DNA from: a virus
DNA length: 51,771 bases
Strand: one strand, 5' to 3'
Virus record (IMG/VR): IMGVR_UViG_3300025671_000094
Span: 1 to 51,771 of that record
Shown: one piece after another, positions 34,116 to 42,865 of the stretch
How the letters are laid out: the number at the start of each line of letters is the position of its first letter
Position numbering within the stretch: position 1 is the stretch's first letter
The notes under the pieces: generated by a model
Seen by the model: only the letters and a program-made list of their open reading frames with translations
The model's database searches: none
What the model was told of the DNA's origin: nothing
Made by a program: the position numbers and the translations under genes

Positions 34116-37100
34116 TACGCGTATGTCACCTCCGATGTATGAACGGTGGCAACCCACCTAATATTTGTAGACGCTGCACCAGTAACTTCAATTTTTAAGC
34201 CACCATTAGTTGTGTCGGCAGTTAAAGCAATAGCCCAAGCAGATGCGCCTGCGGTTGCATAGAGTTTATTTTGAATACCATTGCCTAATACAGTTGATGC
34301 AGCATTAGCATCACGTAGCAATGCTCCTTTAATTTCCCAACTTGCGTAGTCGCTGCCATCAGTTGCATCTTCACGAGCAATAATTGTGCCTAAAAAACTG
34401 TAGGCTGAATTGTTGGGTAGAATAAGCTGGTTATTAGTAGACGCTGTACTGTTGTTTGTTGTTAAGGCTTCCGCTGTAGCATCTGTAGTGTCGCTACGAA
34501 GAATAAACAAACCGTGTTGACTATCTCCCGTTGCGGCAAAGTAGCCATTACCGTAGCCATGACGACCTATTACAGTCGATGCTTGAGCCTGATAACCAAG
34601 AGCAGTTGTGTTATTTGCGTTTGCACTTGAATTTGGACCTAACACGATACTATACTGGGGGCTTGAGAAAGTCTTTGCTTGATAACCAAAAGCACTAGAC
34701 CTAAGTCCTGAAGCTATCGCATTACTCCCGACAGCTTGAGTTTCTTGTGCTGTAGCTTGACTATTATAACCAATACTAGTAGCTCCAGTGTTTGTTGCCT
34801 TCGCATGACGCCCTATAGCAACACTATTATTACCACTTGTACCATAGCTTGAAGTGTTGTTTGCTATAGCCGCCGCAAAACTATTTGAACCAGAGGCTCT
34901 TGAATTTGTTGTGGCGTGAGAATACCCGCCAGTAGAAACAGAACTGTGACCATCAGCAAAAGATTGTGTGCCAGAAGATAAACTATTTCCACCAATTGCG
35001 ATTGTGTTGCTATTGTTAGATTCGCCATTTCCGATTGATATTGCGTTAAAACCACTTGCTAAAGAACTGAAGCCAAACGCAATTGCATTAGCTCCTGATG
35101 ATACCGCACTGTCACCAATTGCAACCGCATCATCGCCTGTCGCTGAAGGTTGTGCTGTTACACTAACTTCATTTGCAGCATAAAGGTCTGCACCACCGCT
35201 GGACGGAAGATTGGTCAATCCACTTCCATCACCAGTCACGGCTGTTGCTGCTAAAGTGCCTGTGACTGTTACGCCTGTCGATGTTGTTTCAAACTTTTTA
35301 ATATTATTATGATATAAATCAACAGACCCATCCGCACTAAAAGAAGCATACTCTTCGCCTCCACCTTGTGTAGCAAAAGTTATATCACTACCAATAATTC
35401 TAGTTGAACCTCCGCTATACAACCTAAGCTCTGCGCCATTAGAGTATATGGAAGAATGGTTTGAATTGCCTAAATACAAACGATCATTAGATGCTAATTT
35501 GATATCAAAACTATTAGACTCAAGATCACCACCAAGTTGCGGCGAAGTATCATCAACTACGTTACTAATCCCGCCACTAGCTGGAACAACCCAATCATAA
35601 TCAGTGCCTGTCCACGACAAAACCTCACTTGATGATGCGGTTGATGTATTAAGATGAGCGTCTACCAGAGGCTCTACGTTAGCTGCATCTGTGACATCTG
35701 CTGACGCTTCGATGCTATTTAACTTTGTATGATCCGCATCTGTGAATACATTACTATCTGTAGCACTTTCAACCAACGCACGGATTTCAGATGCTGTTTG
35801 ATCAGTAGTAGCACCGGCTTCTATTCCGTTTAATTTACTGTGGTCTGCATCTGTGAATACATTACTATCTGTTGCACTTTCTACTAAAGCTCTGATTTCT
35901 GCGGCTGTCTGATCTGTGGTAGCTCCGGCTTCGATACCATCTAACTTAGCACCGTCAACAGATACATCACGACCATCGAAAGTTGAGTTAGTAGTAATGG
36001 CCCCTGTCATAGCCCCACCACTACGAGGCAAAGCTGCATCAGCAGTTGTCCCTTGTGCGGCGGTAGCATAATTAGAGCTATCAAAAGCTTTTACTTGTGC
36101 AAGATTAGTAACCTCACTGTCCATCAAAGCACCAGCAGCGGTAACATTAGTTGTATCTGTTACATCTGCATTAGTTTCTATAGTATCAAGCTTAGTGCCA
36201 TCAACAGATACATCACGACCATCAACAGTTTGCGCTCCTGTAAAAGTAAGATTGCCTGTTAATGAAGTTGCACCTAATGTTTTATTAGTAAGTGTTTGAG
36301 TACCTGTTAGCGTAGCTACTGTGCTGTCAATATTTAATGTGACTGCACCACTAGTTCCACCGCCAGAAAGACCTGTACCTGCAGTAACTGCAGTTATATC
36401 GCCTACTGGAACGGTTGCTATTTGTGTATCTACATATGATTTGATTGCTTGCTGTGTTGATAAAGCCGTAGCACTATTAGATGCCATATTATCTTCATCA
36501 AGAATACTATTTACAAGAGTAGTACTAGCTAAGTTAATACTAGGCGCAGTGATAGCGCCAGTAAAGTCAGCACCTGATAAAGAAGCAAACCCTTGACCTG
36601 ACACATAAGCAGCTACCCAAGCTGATCCCGTATATACTTTCATTACATTATCAGTTGTATTAAAGTATAACATTCCTGCTTGTAATGGATCACCATCGTT
36701 ATCTACTGTAGGATCAGAAGATTTTTCACCAAGATACTTATCATCAAAATTATCAAAAGCTGCTAATGCTTGATCTCTTGCTGCCTCAGAAGCTGTTTTA
36801 GCAGTTTCAGAAGCAGTAGCCGAAGTAGCAGAAGCAGTAGCTGAAGTAGCCGCTGCCGTTGCGCTTGTGCTAGCATTAGTAGCTTGCGTACTTGCAGTTG
36901 AAGCGCTTGTAGCTGCATTGGTTTCGCTTGAGGCTGCGTTTGTTTCAGAGGTAGCTGCAGCGGATTCACTTGCAGCTGCATTAGTTTCGCTCGTAGAGGC
37001 TGCTGAAGCTGAATTACTAGCGTTTGTTGCACTAGTTGCAGCAGATGTAGCGCTATTTGAAGCATTAGTTGCCTGAGTGCTTGCTGTCGAAGCACTTGTA

Positions 37101-37894
37101 GCTGCATTGGTTTCAGACGTAGCTGCATTAGTTTCGCTTGTAGAAGCTGCTGAAGCTGAGTTTGACGCATTAGTCGCTGAAGTTGCGCTAGTTGTCGCGC
37201 TGTTTGCTGCTGCTGTAGCTGAGTTAGCTGCATTTGTTTCAGCAGTTTCAGCGTTAGTCTCAGCAGTTTCAGCATTAGTCTCAGCAGTTTCTGCAGCTGT
37301 TTGTGCTGTACTTGCTGAAGTAGCAGAATTTGCAGCATTAGTTGCGCTTGTTGATGCTTCGCTAGCTTTAGTAGATGCTGTAGAAGCACTTGTGGCTGCA
37401 TTTGTTTCAGAAGAAGCCGCTGCTGTTTCACTAGCGGCTGCCGCTGTTTCGGATGCTGCAGCTGCTGCTGCATTTGCAGCTACTGAAGAGGCACTCCCAG
37501 CCGCTGCCGTTGCGCTCCCAGCTGCGTTTGTTTCAGAGGTAGCTGCATTACTTGCTGAAGTATTAGCTGCAGTTCGATCAAGCCCTGTTTGTACTCTATC
37601 TGCTGCCGTATTAACTGCATCTGCTGCCGTATTAACTGCATCTGCTGCTGCTTCACTAGCTTTAGTAGAAGCAGTTGTTGCACTAGTAGCTGCATTAGTA
37701 GCACTAGCAGCTGCGTTAGAAGCGCTTGCCCCTGCTGCTGTTGCTGCAGTTTGTGCTGCTTCAGCATTAGATGCAATAGCAGTATTAATGCTATTTAAAA
37801 TAGTGTCTGAGCCAGTGTTAAGAAGACCTCCGCTAGAGGAATCATCAGTTGAACCTACGCTATTGGAGGTATCTGGATTTGCTGGTATAGTCAT
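34115..37894 (-). CDS. Long tail fibre: Ala-rich stalk, repeat region and YadA-like head (first copy)
   Basis: This 1259-residue fibre has four parts. A short N-terminal segment precedes about 340 residues of heptad-like Ala/Ser/Thr/Asn repeats (SATNAATSAT.., ETNAATSAST..) predicted to form a long coiled-coil stalk. A central part (about 375-890) includes two tandem copies of a unit with EIRALVESATDSNVFTDADH. From about 900 onward come LYAANEV, YadA-like AIAFG/AVAIG repeats and the shared C-terminal domain (NIRWVATVHTSEVTYA). It follows the tail adaptor by a one-base TAATG overlap and is itself followed by two shorter fibres that lack the stalk. It is probably the fibre attached to the tail, with the shorter ones forming distal or alternative tips; this is inference. 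Confidence 0.8.
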   Translation of the reverse strand: MTIPANPDTSNSVGSTDDSSSGGLLNTGSDTILNSINTAIASNAEAAQTAATAAGASASNAAASATNAATSATTASTKASEAAADAVNTAADAVNTAADRVQTGLDRTAANTSASNAATSETNAAGSATAAAGSASSVAANAAAAAASETAAAASETAAASSETNAATSASTASTKASEASTSATNAANSATSASTAQTAAETAETNAETAETNAETAETNAANSATAAANSATTSATSATNASNSASAASTSETNAATSETNAATSASTASTQATNASNSATSAATSATNASNSASAASTSETNAAASESAAATSETNAASSETNAATSASTASTQATNASTSATAAATSATASATSATASETAKTASEAARDQALAAFDNFDDKYLGEKSSDPTVDNDGDPLQAGMLYFNTTDNVMKVYTGSAWVAAYVSGQGFASLSGADFTGAITAPSINLASTTLVNSILDEDNMASNSATALSTQQAIKSYVDTQIATVPVGDITAVTAGTGLSGGGTSGAVTLNIDSTVATLTGTQTLTNKTLGATSLTGNLTFTGAQTVDGRDVSVDGTKLDTIETNADVTDTTNVTAAGALMDSEVTNLAQVKAFDSSNYATAAQGTTADAALPRSGGAMTGAITTNSTFDGRDVSVDGAKLDGIEAGATTDQTAAEIRALVESATDSNVFTDADHSKLNGIEAGATTDQTASEIRALVESATDSNVFTDADHTKLNSIEASADVTDAANVEPLVDAHLNTSTASSSEVLSWTGTDYDWVVPASGGISNVVDDTSPQLGGDLESNSFDIKLASNDRLYLGNSNHSSIYSNGAELRLYSGGSTRIIGSDITFATQGGGEEYASFSADGSVDLYHNNIKKFETTSTGVTVTGTLAATAVTGDGSGLTNLPSSGGADLYAANEVSVTAQPSATGDDAVAIGDSAVSSGANAIAFGFSSLASGFNAISIGNGESNNSNTIAIGGNSLSSGTQSFADGHSSVSTGGYSHATTNSRASGSNSFAAAIANNTSSYGTSGNNSVAIGRHAKATNTGATSIGYNSQATAQETQAVGSNAIASGLRSSAFGYQAKTFSSPQYSIVLGPNSSANANNTTALGYQAQASTVIGRHGYGNGYFAATGDSQHGLFILRSDTTDATAEALTTNNSTASTNNQLILPNNSAYSFLGTIIAREDATDGSDYASWEIKGALLRDANAASTVLGNGIQNKLYATAGASAWAIALTADTTNGGLKIEVTGAASTNIRWVATVHTSEVTYA
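36765..37800 (-). repeat. Degenerate tandem repeat encoding the Ala-rich fibre stalk
   Basis: About 1 kb of short imperfect repeats (units of 21 to about 42 nt dominated by GCA, ACT, AGC and AAT codons) encodes the Ala/Ser/Thr/Asn stalk of the long fibre. The low complexity leaves several long spurious frames open on both strands. Synonymous variation between units shows that the repeats are not recent identical copies. Such tracts are prone to slip and change stalk length. Confidence 0.7.
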
Positions 37895-38763
37895 TATAGT
37901 AAACCCCCTGCGCTATAAGTCATTTGAATATTGCCGCCTGAAGCGCTACGTTGATTGTCTTCAGCATTTAATTCATCTATTTCAGCTATAAACATAGCTA
38001 AGTATTTTTGAGCTTGATCATCATCTTGAAGATAAGCAAATGCTTCTGCAAGAGACCCCATAAGAAGAACTCTTTCGTTTTCATCGCGTAACCAGTTAAA
38101 AGCTAATTTACCAACAAAGTAGCCATTAGTTTGTGTTCCACCAGCAGCGGTTGCTTCGGCTTGCGTTGCATAAGCTGTTGTTACTCCGTTTACTTCTGAA
38201 AAGAAAAGTTGAACAGCACCTGTTGCTCCCTGAGAAGAAGTATCAAGTAGTCCAGCAGACCAGTTTGCAGGAGTAACGGTATACAGTGCATTAAGTGCAG
38301 GTAGTCTACGATAATAATGTAGTTCTACTTTGTCTGCTCCATTCGAGCTATCAAAGCCAGGAGATAATAAAATACTATTTCCTTTTCTAGTCCAATAAGC
38401 AGAATAATTATATTTATTAGACGTCCAATCATTAAAAGTTCTTAAATCAGTTTTCTCATTAAAAACCCTAGTAGGTTGACCATTAGCATCAATCTCACGA
38501 ATTTGAATAAACTCAATAAGATCTGACGGTATTGTTAACTCTGTTTTACTAGGCACTAAATTACTATTAGAAGTTGTAGCTGTTAACAAACTTGCAGAAG
38601 TATAAGTAATTGTGTTTTCAAGAGGTAATACGCGAAGTTTACGGTAAGCTTTATCTGCTGCATATCGTAAACAGTCTTTTATTCTCGCATCTGAAAGAAC
38701 TGTAGAATCCTTATTAGACCAGTCTCGCACTAATGCAACAAGTTCTGTGTATGTTAATGCCAT
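37894..38763 (-). CDS. Tail adaptor / tail tubular protein A-like (T7 gp11 position)
   Basis: This 289-residue protein begins MALTYTELVALVRDWSNKDS and continues with RIKDCLRYAADKAYRKLRVLPLE. A middle beta-rich part follows (IPSDLIEFIQIREID, ADKVELHYYRRLPAL), with a helical C-terminus (AYLQDDDQAQKYLAMFIAEIDELNAED). This helix-beta-helix plan matches podoviral head-tail adaptor proteins, which form a dodecameric ring below the portal. A TAGGAGG ribosome-binding site precedes the ATG. It lies between the capsid cluster and the fibres, the expected place. The family call is by pattern, not search. Confidence 0.58.
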   Translation of the reverse strand: MALTYTELVALVRDWSNKDSTVLSDARIKDCLRYAADKAYRKLRVLPLENTITYTSASLLTATTSNSNLVPSKTELTIPSDLIEFIQIREIDANGQPTRVFNEKTDLRTFNDWTSNKYNYSAYWTRKGNSILLSPGFDSSNGADKVELHYYRRLPALNALYTVTPANWSAGLLDTSSQGATGAVQLFFSEVNGVTTAYATQAEATAAGGTQTNGYFVGKLAFNWLRDENERVLLMGSLAEAFAYLQDDDQAQKYLAMFIAEIDELNAEDNQRSASGGNIQMTYSAGGLL

Positions 38764-38777
38764 TCTTGGCCTCCTAA

Positions 38778-39119
38778 TTAAGTATTAATTACCAAATCGG
38801 AGTATTCTGTAACTAAGATAGTCTTAAGCTTTTTAAGGTTATTAGGATCTTTCATAAAGGCAGGATCATGTAGATCTAGCTTATGGTCTTCAAGAATCTT
38901 AATAGCTACAATGTCAGGAATAGTTGCCATTTTACGGTATCCATTATTACTTTTACCATAATACGCTTCCTTATCTCGCTGAAGTTTTGCTGCTTCCTTA
39001 TACTTTGAAATATCTTGTACGGCTTGCCAATCTCCACTTTGAAGATCAAAACCAGCCTGAATACCTTCTTTGGCTCCTACAGTTTGACTATAGAATTTAA
39101 AGTCTGTTTCTTTACTCAT
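38778..39119 (-). CDS. Hypothetical protein (113 residues) between capsid and tail genes
   Basis: This protein begins MSKETDFKFYSQTVGAKEGIQ and is helical and Lys/Asp-rich, with the central segment GYRKMATIPDIVAIKILEDHKLDLHDP. The latter looks like a conserved phage block, but the family is not identified. Its place between adaptor and capsid decorations suggests head completion. No catalytic motif is visible. Confidence 0.58.
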   Translation of the reverse strand: MSKETDFKFYSQTVGAKEGIQAGFDLQSGDWQAVQDISKYKEAAKLQRDKEAYYGKSNNGYRKMATIPDIVAIKILEDHKLDLHDPAFMKDPNNLKKLKTILVTEYSDLVINT

Positions 39120-39135
39120 GTCCTCTCCTACTTAA

Positions 39136-39366
39136 TTAAGCGGCGGGTTCTGTATAAGCTACAAAACGACCTGATTTACCAATATAACCTAAACGTGAAC
39201 CTGTTGGTGCAACTGTTGGTACAGATGAACCGCCGCTAGTGGGTACGTTTGGGCTATGAATACTAAAGTGTGTAAGGCGATAACCGCCTGAAGTTAACTG
39301 TTCAGTGCGCCATACACATGTTTCTGCGGGGTAAGTATTCCCGTTTGCTGCTTGAATAACTAGCAT
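39136..39366 (-). CDS. Small beta-rich hypothetical protein (76 residues)
   Basis: This protein includes the strands TYPAETCVWRTEQL and YRLTHFSIHSP, then a Ser/Gly/Pro-rich linker and RLGYIGKSGRFVAYTE. It could be a small head decoration or head-tail protein by position. Its family is unknown. Confidence 0.5.
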   Translation of the reverse strand: MLVIQAANGNTYPAETCVWRTEQLTSGGYRLTHFSIHSPNVPTSGGSSVPTVAPTGSRLGYIGKSGRFVAYTEPAA

Positions 39367-39391
39367 TTTACTGTACTCCTATTTGTTTATA

Positions 39392-39787
39392 TTAACGTCT
39401 GTTTTTACGGTTAGCCTTCATCTTAGCTTTCATTTCTTCAAACTTAGACATGTTCATGCTACTACCAGTATTTTTGTTTTTCTTAGTAGGTGCAGTACGA
39501 CTACCACCTTGTTTGCCTTGAGATTGCATACTTTGCGTAGCCATTTGTTGAGCCGTTTTATCTTTATTTTTAACGTCCATCATAGCCATTTGAGTACGTG
39601 TCATTCCAGCATAAGGGTTTTTGTTAGCTGAACCAGCTTGCATAGCCTTAGGTGGAATAGTAATAGTTTGACCTACACGAATTTGATTAGCGTTTTTAAT
39701 CTGTGGATTTGCTGCAAGTAGAGATTTAAGCGTCATACCTTTACTTTTAGCAATTTGGGATAATGTATCACCTGATTTAATTTTCAT
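39392..39787 (-). CDS. LysM-domain protein
   Basis: This 131-residue protein has an N-terminal LysM domain (residues 1-47: SGDTLSQIAKSKGMTL, LLAANPQIKN, IRVGQTITIP), a peptidoglycan- or chitin-binding fold of about 45 residues. The rest is basic and Gln/Met-rich (KMKANRKNRR at the end). There is no signal peptide and no catalytic domain. In the virion region it may anchor a component to the cell wall during entry, or work as an assembly protein. The weak ribosome-binding AGGGGC lies before the ATG. Confidence 0.8.
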   Translation of the reverse strand: MKIKSGDTLSQIAKSKGMTLKSLLAANPQIKNANQIRVGQTITIPPKAMQAGSANKNPYAGMTRTQMAMMDVKNKDKTAQQMATQSMQSQGKQGGSRTAPTKKNKNTGSSMNMSKFEEMKAKMKANRKNRR

Positions 39788-39789
39788 AT

Positions 39790-39987
39790 CTATCGCCCCT
39801 TAAAAACAGTACCACCAGATGATTTATACTGAGGATCCATCTTTAAACCAGTAGTTCGCTCAGTATTCATTGGATGATTAGGTCTAGCATTTTTAGGTGG
39901 TTTAGATTTAGGTAAAGGCATACCCTTCATACACTTGCCTGCAGCTTTACATTTAGCTGGTGATGGGCAATCTGCGCATATCTTCAT
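39790..39987 (-). CDS. Small Cys-rich basic protein (possible metal-binding knot)
   Basis: This 65-residue protein starts MKICADCPSPAKCKAAGKCM, with four Cys in 16 residues that could bind one zinc. A Pro/Lys/Asn-rich basic tail follows (GLKMDPQYKSSGGTVFKGR). It is the first gene after the capsid terminator, preceded by an ACTATAGGAG string. Function is unknown. Confidence 0.55.
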   Translation of the reverse strand: MKICADCPSPAKCKAAGKCMKGMPLPKSKPPKNARPNHPMNTERTTGLKMDPQYKSSGGTVFKGR

Positions 39988-40003
39988 ATTATACTCCTAT
40001 AGT

Positions 40004-40034
40004 AAAAAGAGGGGAAGCCCGAAAGCCTCCCCTC
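40004..40034 (-). terminator. Intrinsic terminator after the major capsid gene
   Basis: On the minus strand GAGGGGA...TCCCCTC forms a stem (7 bp plus about 3 inner pairs) with a loop containing TTTCGG, followed immediately by TTTTT. It lies 9 nt past the capsid stop codon. A terminator at this point is the T7 arrangement (after gene 10) and would raise capsid expression relative to downstream tail genes. Confidence 0.85.
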
Positions 40035-40042
40035 AATAAAAC

Positions 40043-41212
40043 CTACTCTAGGCCGTAGATAGCACCACAACCCAATGGGTTACGGACTTCCAAGGTTGAT
40101 TCTTCAACCATCATGCCTTTAGTTGAGTCGCCTTGCTGTCCTACGTCAACTTCTGCAAGAGGACGCAGAGTTGCAATAGCAAACCACATTGGATCATAGA
40201 TCAATGCAGAGAAGTTAGCAAGGTTAGTAACACCAGCGCCTGAGTGAGCAACGTTGTTGTCACCAGTAAACGCAAAGTTGTTTGTGAGACCCATGACATA
40301 GTTAGGAACTACCATTAGATCACCGAAGTCTGACATATAGATGTCAACTGACTGACGCAGTTTGCCTGAGTCGTCAATGTTACGCTGTACGCCTGTATCG
40401 CCAACCATCAGGTCAGAGAAATCACGGCGAAGCTTTGGTGACAACATGATCTTTGAGGCTTTACCGCCTTGCTCATAGATCTTCTGCATGACTGAGTCAA
40501 TGTTAGTCAAAGCAATTGGGTCACGATCAGGTGCAGTTGTTGAACCATTAATGGTTGAACGAGCAATAGCTGTACCGTCTGCATCTGTACCAGCACCAGT
40601 TGTTGCTGCTGAAGGAGCCTGGAATTCACCAACATAGTCAACTGTTGAAGCTGAGTTGATGAAAGACTGATAACCACCAGCTGAACGAGCGTTAGCATTT
40701 TGTGTACCTACAGCGTTTGAAGTGTTCATTGAGTGAATCATATCAAACTCAACGTCACGGCGTAGTTCTGTACCACGCTTCTTCAACTGATAAGCATACT
40801 CATCAGCTACACCGGCCTGATCTACTGCACGGCGTGTGCCTGATACAGCAATTGTCTTACCGTTGATCTGAGTGTAGTTACCCAGACGAGTGCGATATGG
40901 ACCTGAGATAGCAAATTTGTTGCCAGTTGCAGGTGTTGCACCTGTACCGCCTGAGCCTGTTGCGTCTGGTGCAATCCAGTCTGTACCTTCGCCAATGCGA
41001 GAGTTGCCTGGCGCTTCCAGCTGGTCTGTCTGCCACTCATGGTAGATAGCTGTTGCTTTTGCTTTGCCAATAGATGACATGAAAGGGGTTTCATCACGAG
41101 TAATCATTGTGATAAAGTTGGCAAGATCCTCACGCTGTGAGACGTCTTTGCCGGTTCCGCGAGCTGGTCCTGCTGGACCTCCGGTGCCGCGAACACCAAG
41201 ATTATTAGCCAT
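40043..41212 (-). CDS. Major capsid protein (SU10 / DUF5309-like, HK97 fold)
   Basis: This 389-residue protein forms the icosahedral shell. The segments LANFITMITRDETPFMSSIG, IYHEWQTDQLEAPG and GRAGTVDQAGVADEYAYQL-like regions fit the SU10 major capsid family, and so does the late block DFGDLMVVPNYVMGL. It is preceded by the acidic scaffold gene and followed by a terminator, which is the canonical context. The start has a GGAGG ribosome-binding site placed in a 15-nt palindrome (41220-41234). No delta-domain protease is present, so the separate scaffold gene is consistent. Confidence 0.85.
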   Translation of the reverse strand: MANNLGVRGTGGPAGPARGTGKDVSQREDLANFITMITRDETPFMSSIGKAKATAIYHEWQTDQLEAPGNSRIGEGTDWIAPDATGSGGTGATPATGNKFAISGPYRTRLGNYTQINGKTIAVSGTRRAVDQAGVADEYAYQLKKRGTELRRDVEFDMIHSMNTSNAVGTQNANARSAGGYQSFINSASTVDYVGEFQAPSAATTGAGTDADGTAIARSTINGSTTAPDRDPIALTNIDSVMQKIYEQGGKASKIMLSPKLRRDFSDLMVGDTGVQRNIDDSGKLRQSVDIYMSDFGDLMVVPNYVMGLTNNFAFTGDNNVAHSGAGVTNLANFSALIYDPMWFAIATLRPLAEVDVGQQGDSTKGMMVEESTLEVRNPLGCGAIYGLE

Positions 41213-41219
41213 TATTCAT

Positions 41220-41234
41220 ATACCTCCGAGGTAT
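41220..41234 (-). promoter_or_regulatory. Palindrome containing the capsid ribosome-binding site
   Basis: The 15-nt palindrome ATACCTC-C-GAGGTAT overlaps the scaffold stop codon and contains the GGAGG ribosome-binding site of the major capsid gene (minus strand). In mRNA it could form a weak hairpin that hides the site until the ribosome finishes the scaffold gene, coupling capsid to scaffold translation. It could instead be an operator-like site. Both readings are inference. Confidence 0.45.
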
Positions 41235-42334
41235 CATAAGTTAAGTGAGCGTTGTGCTAAACTCCTAAGAAAATCTTGTTGTTCATCAGCTGAAGCATTA
41301 CCACTTAAAGCTTTTTGCCTTAGACGTTCAGCATTACTTGTTTCCTTCTGGGAACGAGTTTTAGCCTTACGAATAGGAGCTTTCTTAACAGTAGTAGTTT
41401 TACGTTTAGCTTGTCCTTTAGAGACACCTTGTTTAAGACGACGATAGTCATCAACAAACTTAACAATGATAGGATCTGCAATTGTATCCAATATTTCTGA
41501 AGGGATTCCTTCTTCGAGAGCAAACTCCCGAATTGCCATTGCAGTATCTTCGCTAAAGTCAGGGATTAGAGTTGGAATTGTTTCATTGAAATAATTCAAT
41601 TGCTCTGACCATTGTTGATTTATTTTTTCTTCTTCTTGTTTTTGAACTGTCTGTACTAGTGACTCACGTTTTTTGCGTGCTTCCCAGTATTGTTTTTGAG
41701 ATTGCTCTCGCTTATCTTTCAGTTCATTAACTTCATAGGTGTCGCCATCAGCACGAGCTTGTTCAATAGCTGCTTCAATCTCATGATATTCCTTAGCGAG
41801 TTCTTGTTCTTGACTATAAAGCACAGCAGCAGAAGCCTGAGCCATAGAGTTAATCTCTTGGATTTTACTCTGGTACTCCTCTTCCATTACTTTACGTGCT
41901 TCGCCAAGTTCACGACCCTTGTTAGAAAGATGTTGTTCAGTAGAATAACCTTTGATTAGGTCATTAAAGGATACTGCCACTTCTTCCCCGTCAATTTTAA
42001 CGAGCACAGAGGCATCCAAATCGAGGTCATCAGTAGTGTAGACATCAGCTTCTTGGGTAGACGTATCATCCGCATCTTCTGTTTCCACTTCATCTTCTTC
42101 GACTTCTTCTTCATCATCAACGTTATCGGCCTCGTCTGATTCTTCTGGGTCTTCGTCATCAGAGTCTTCCGCGTCTAACTGTGGTACTTGCTCATCGGGT
42201 AGAGATTCTTCATCACTGAGAAACTCAGTATTACGAAGAATGTCAGCCAGCATAGCCTCTTCAGTTCGACTTTCACCCGTTGCTACAGAGTCATCCAATT
42301 GGGTAGAGTCTGTTGTTGCATTGGTATTTTCCAT
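41234..42334 (-). CDS. Scaffolding protein
   Basis: This 366-residue protein has a highly acidic N-terminal third (runs of Asp and Glu, for example DSDDEDPEESDEAD and EEEVEEDEVETED), a central helical part (coiled-coil-like QEQELAKEYHEIEAAIEQAR) and a basic C-terminus (KGQAKRKTTTVKKAPIRK). Acidic, helical proteins with a basic C-terminus immediately upstream of the capsid gene are typical podoviral scaffolds, which guide procapsid assembly and bind capsid through the basic end. A GGGAGG ribosome-binding site lies upstream. Confidence 0.82.
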   Translation of the reverse strand: MENTNATTDSTQLDDSVATGESRTEEAMLADILRNTEFLSDEESLPDEQVPQLDAEDSDDEDPEESDEADNVDDEEEVEEDEVETEDADDTSTQEADVYTTDDLDLDASVLVKIDGEEVAVSFNDLIKGYSTEQHLSNKGRELGEARKVMEEEYQSKIQEINSMAQASAAVLYSQEQELAKEYHEIEAAIEQARADGDTYEVNELKDKREQSQKQYWEARKKRESLVQTVQKQEEEKINQQWSEQLNYFNETIPTLIPDFSEDTAMAIREFALEEGIPSEILDTIADPIIVKFVDDYRRLKQGVSKGQAKRKTTTVKKAPIRKAKTRSQKETSNAERLRQKALSGNASADEQQDFLRSLAQRSLNL

Positions 42335-42336
42335 TT

Positions 42337-42543
42337 CTAATTACCTCCCTTCTTAGTAACAGGTGTTACCACAGGTTTAGGTTCTTTAGAACTATAACGA
42401 TCTTTAAGTGCGTGCATATAATAAAGTACTTCAGCATTAAGCTTAGCCTTTCCTGCGCTACGCATAGAGTCATACTCTAGTGTATCAATCATAGTTTCAT
42501 AATTCTTAGTAAGTTGGGCGTAATCAATTATTCGCTTCGCCAT
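42337..42543 (-). CDS. Small hypothetical protein (68 residues)
   Basis: This helical protein has a conserved-looking N-terminal part (MAKRIIDYAQLTKNYETMID) and a Pro/Lys-rich tail. It overlaps the gene before it by 20 nt and lies 2 nt before scaffold. It may be a head assembly accessory. No family was recognised. Confidence 0.52.
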   Translation of the reverse strand: MAKRIIDYAQLTKNYETMIDTLEYDSMRSAGKAKLNAEVLYYMHALKDRYSSKEPKPVVTPVTKKGGN

Positions 42544-42865
42544 TGTTGTCCTCCATCATATGCGGAATATTCTTCCCATACATTTCAAAGCCTATCATTT
42601 TCTCTTTAACACTTCCTAATGCCATAGCAGAACTGTAGAGAAACTCACGGGACTTTGTTTCATGCGGCTCCGTCTTGAGCCATTCAATAAAGAGGTCAAT
42701 TAGAACCTCACCATATACTTCATCAAAGAATTCATCCCGTTCCTTGGCGGCGAAGTGACCCTTAACATGAGCCCTTCGCGCCAATTCTTCAGGATGAACT
42801 TTATGATTACCGTATGACTTATTATTACCTAGCTTCGTCTCAGCTGTTTTGCGGTATTTGTCCAT
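42524..42865 (-). CDS. Hypothetical protein between portal and scaffold (113 residues)
   Basis: This protein is helical and charged, with HPEELARRAHVKGHFAAKERD and LIDLFIEWLKTEPHE segments. The stop of portal (42840) overlaps its start by 26 nt, so it is co-translated. Proteins of similar size and place occur in many podoviruses without known role. It carries no motif I recognise. Confidence 0.58.
   Translation of the reverse strand: MDKYRKTAETKLGNNKSYGNHKVHPEELARRAHVKGHFAAKERDEFFDEVYGEVLIDLFIEWLKTEPHETKSREFLYSSAMALGSVKEKMIGFEMYGKNIPHMMEDNNGEANN

Noticed and set aside
34116-34157. Longer start of the second fibre at 34157
   Set aside because: The extension overlaps the preceding fibre, does not align with the paralogue start, and lacks the GGAGGTGA site that precedes 34115.
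31582-37894. Possible diversity-generating retroelement acting on the fibres
   Set aside because: There is no reverse transcriptase gene in the window and no pair of template and variable repeats with adenine-specific differences was seen.
36763-37991. Long open frames on both strands over the fibre stalk, including a plus-strand frame at 37077-37991 and a second minus-strand frame at 36763-37473
   Set aside because: They are shadows of the Ala-rich repeat coding tract. Their translations are runs of Ala/Val/Leu or Gln/Leu with no ribosome-binding site, while the minus-strand fibre frame runs intact through the whole region.
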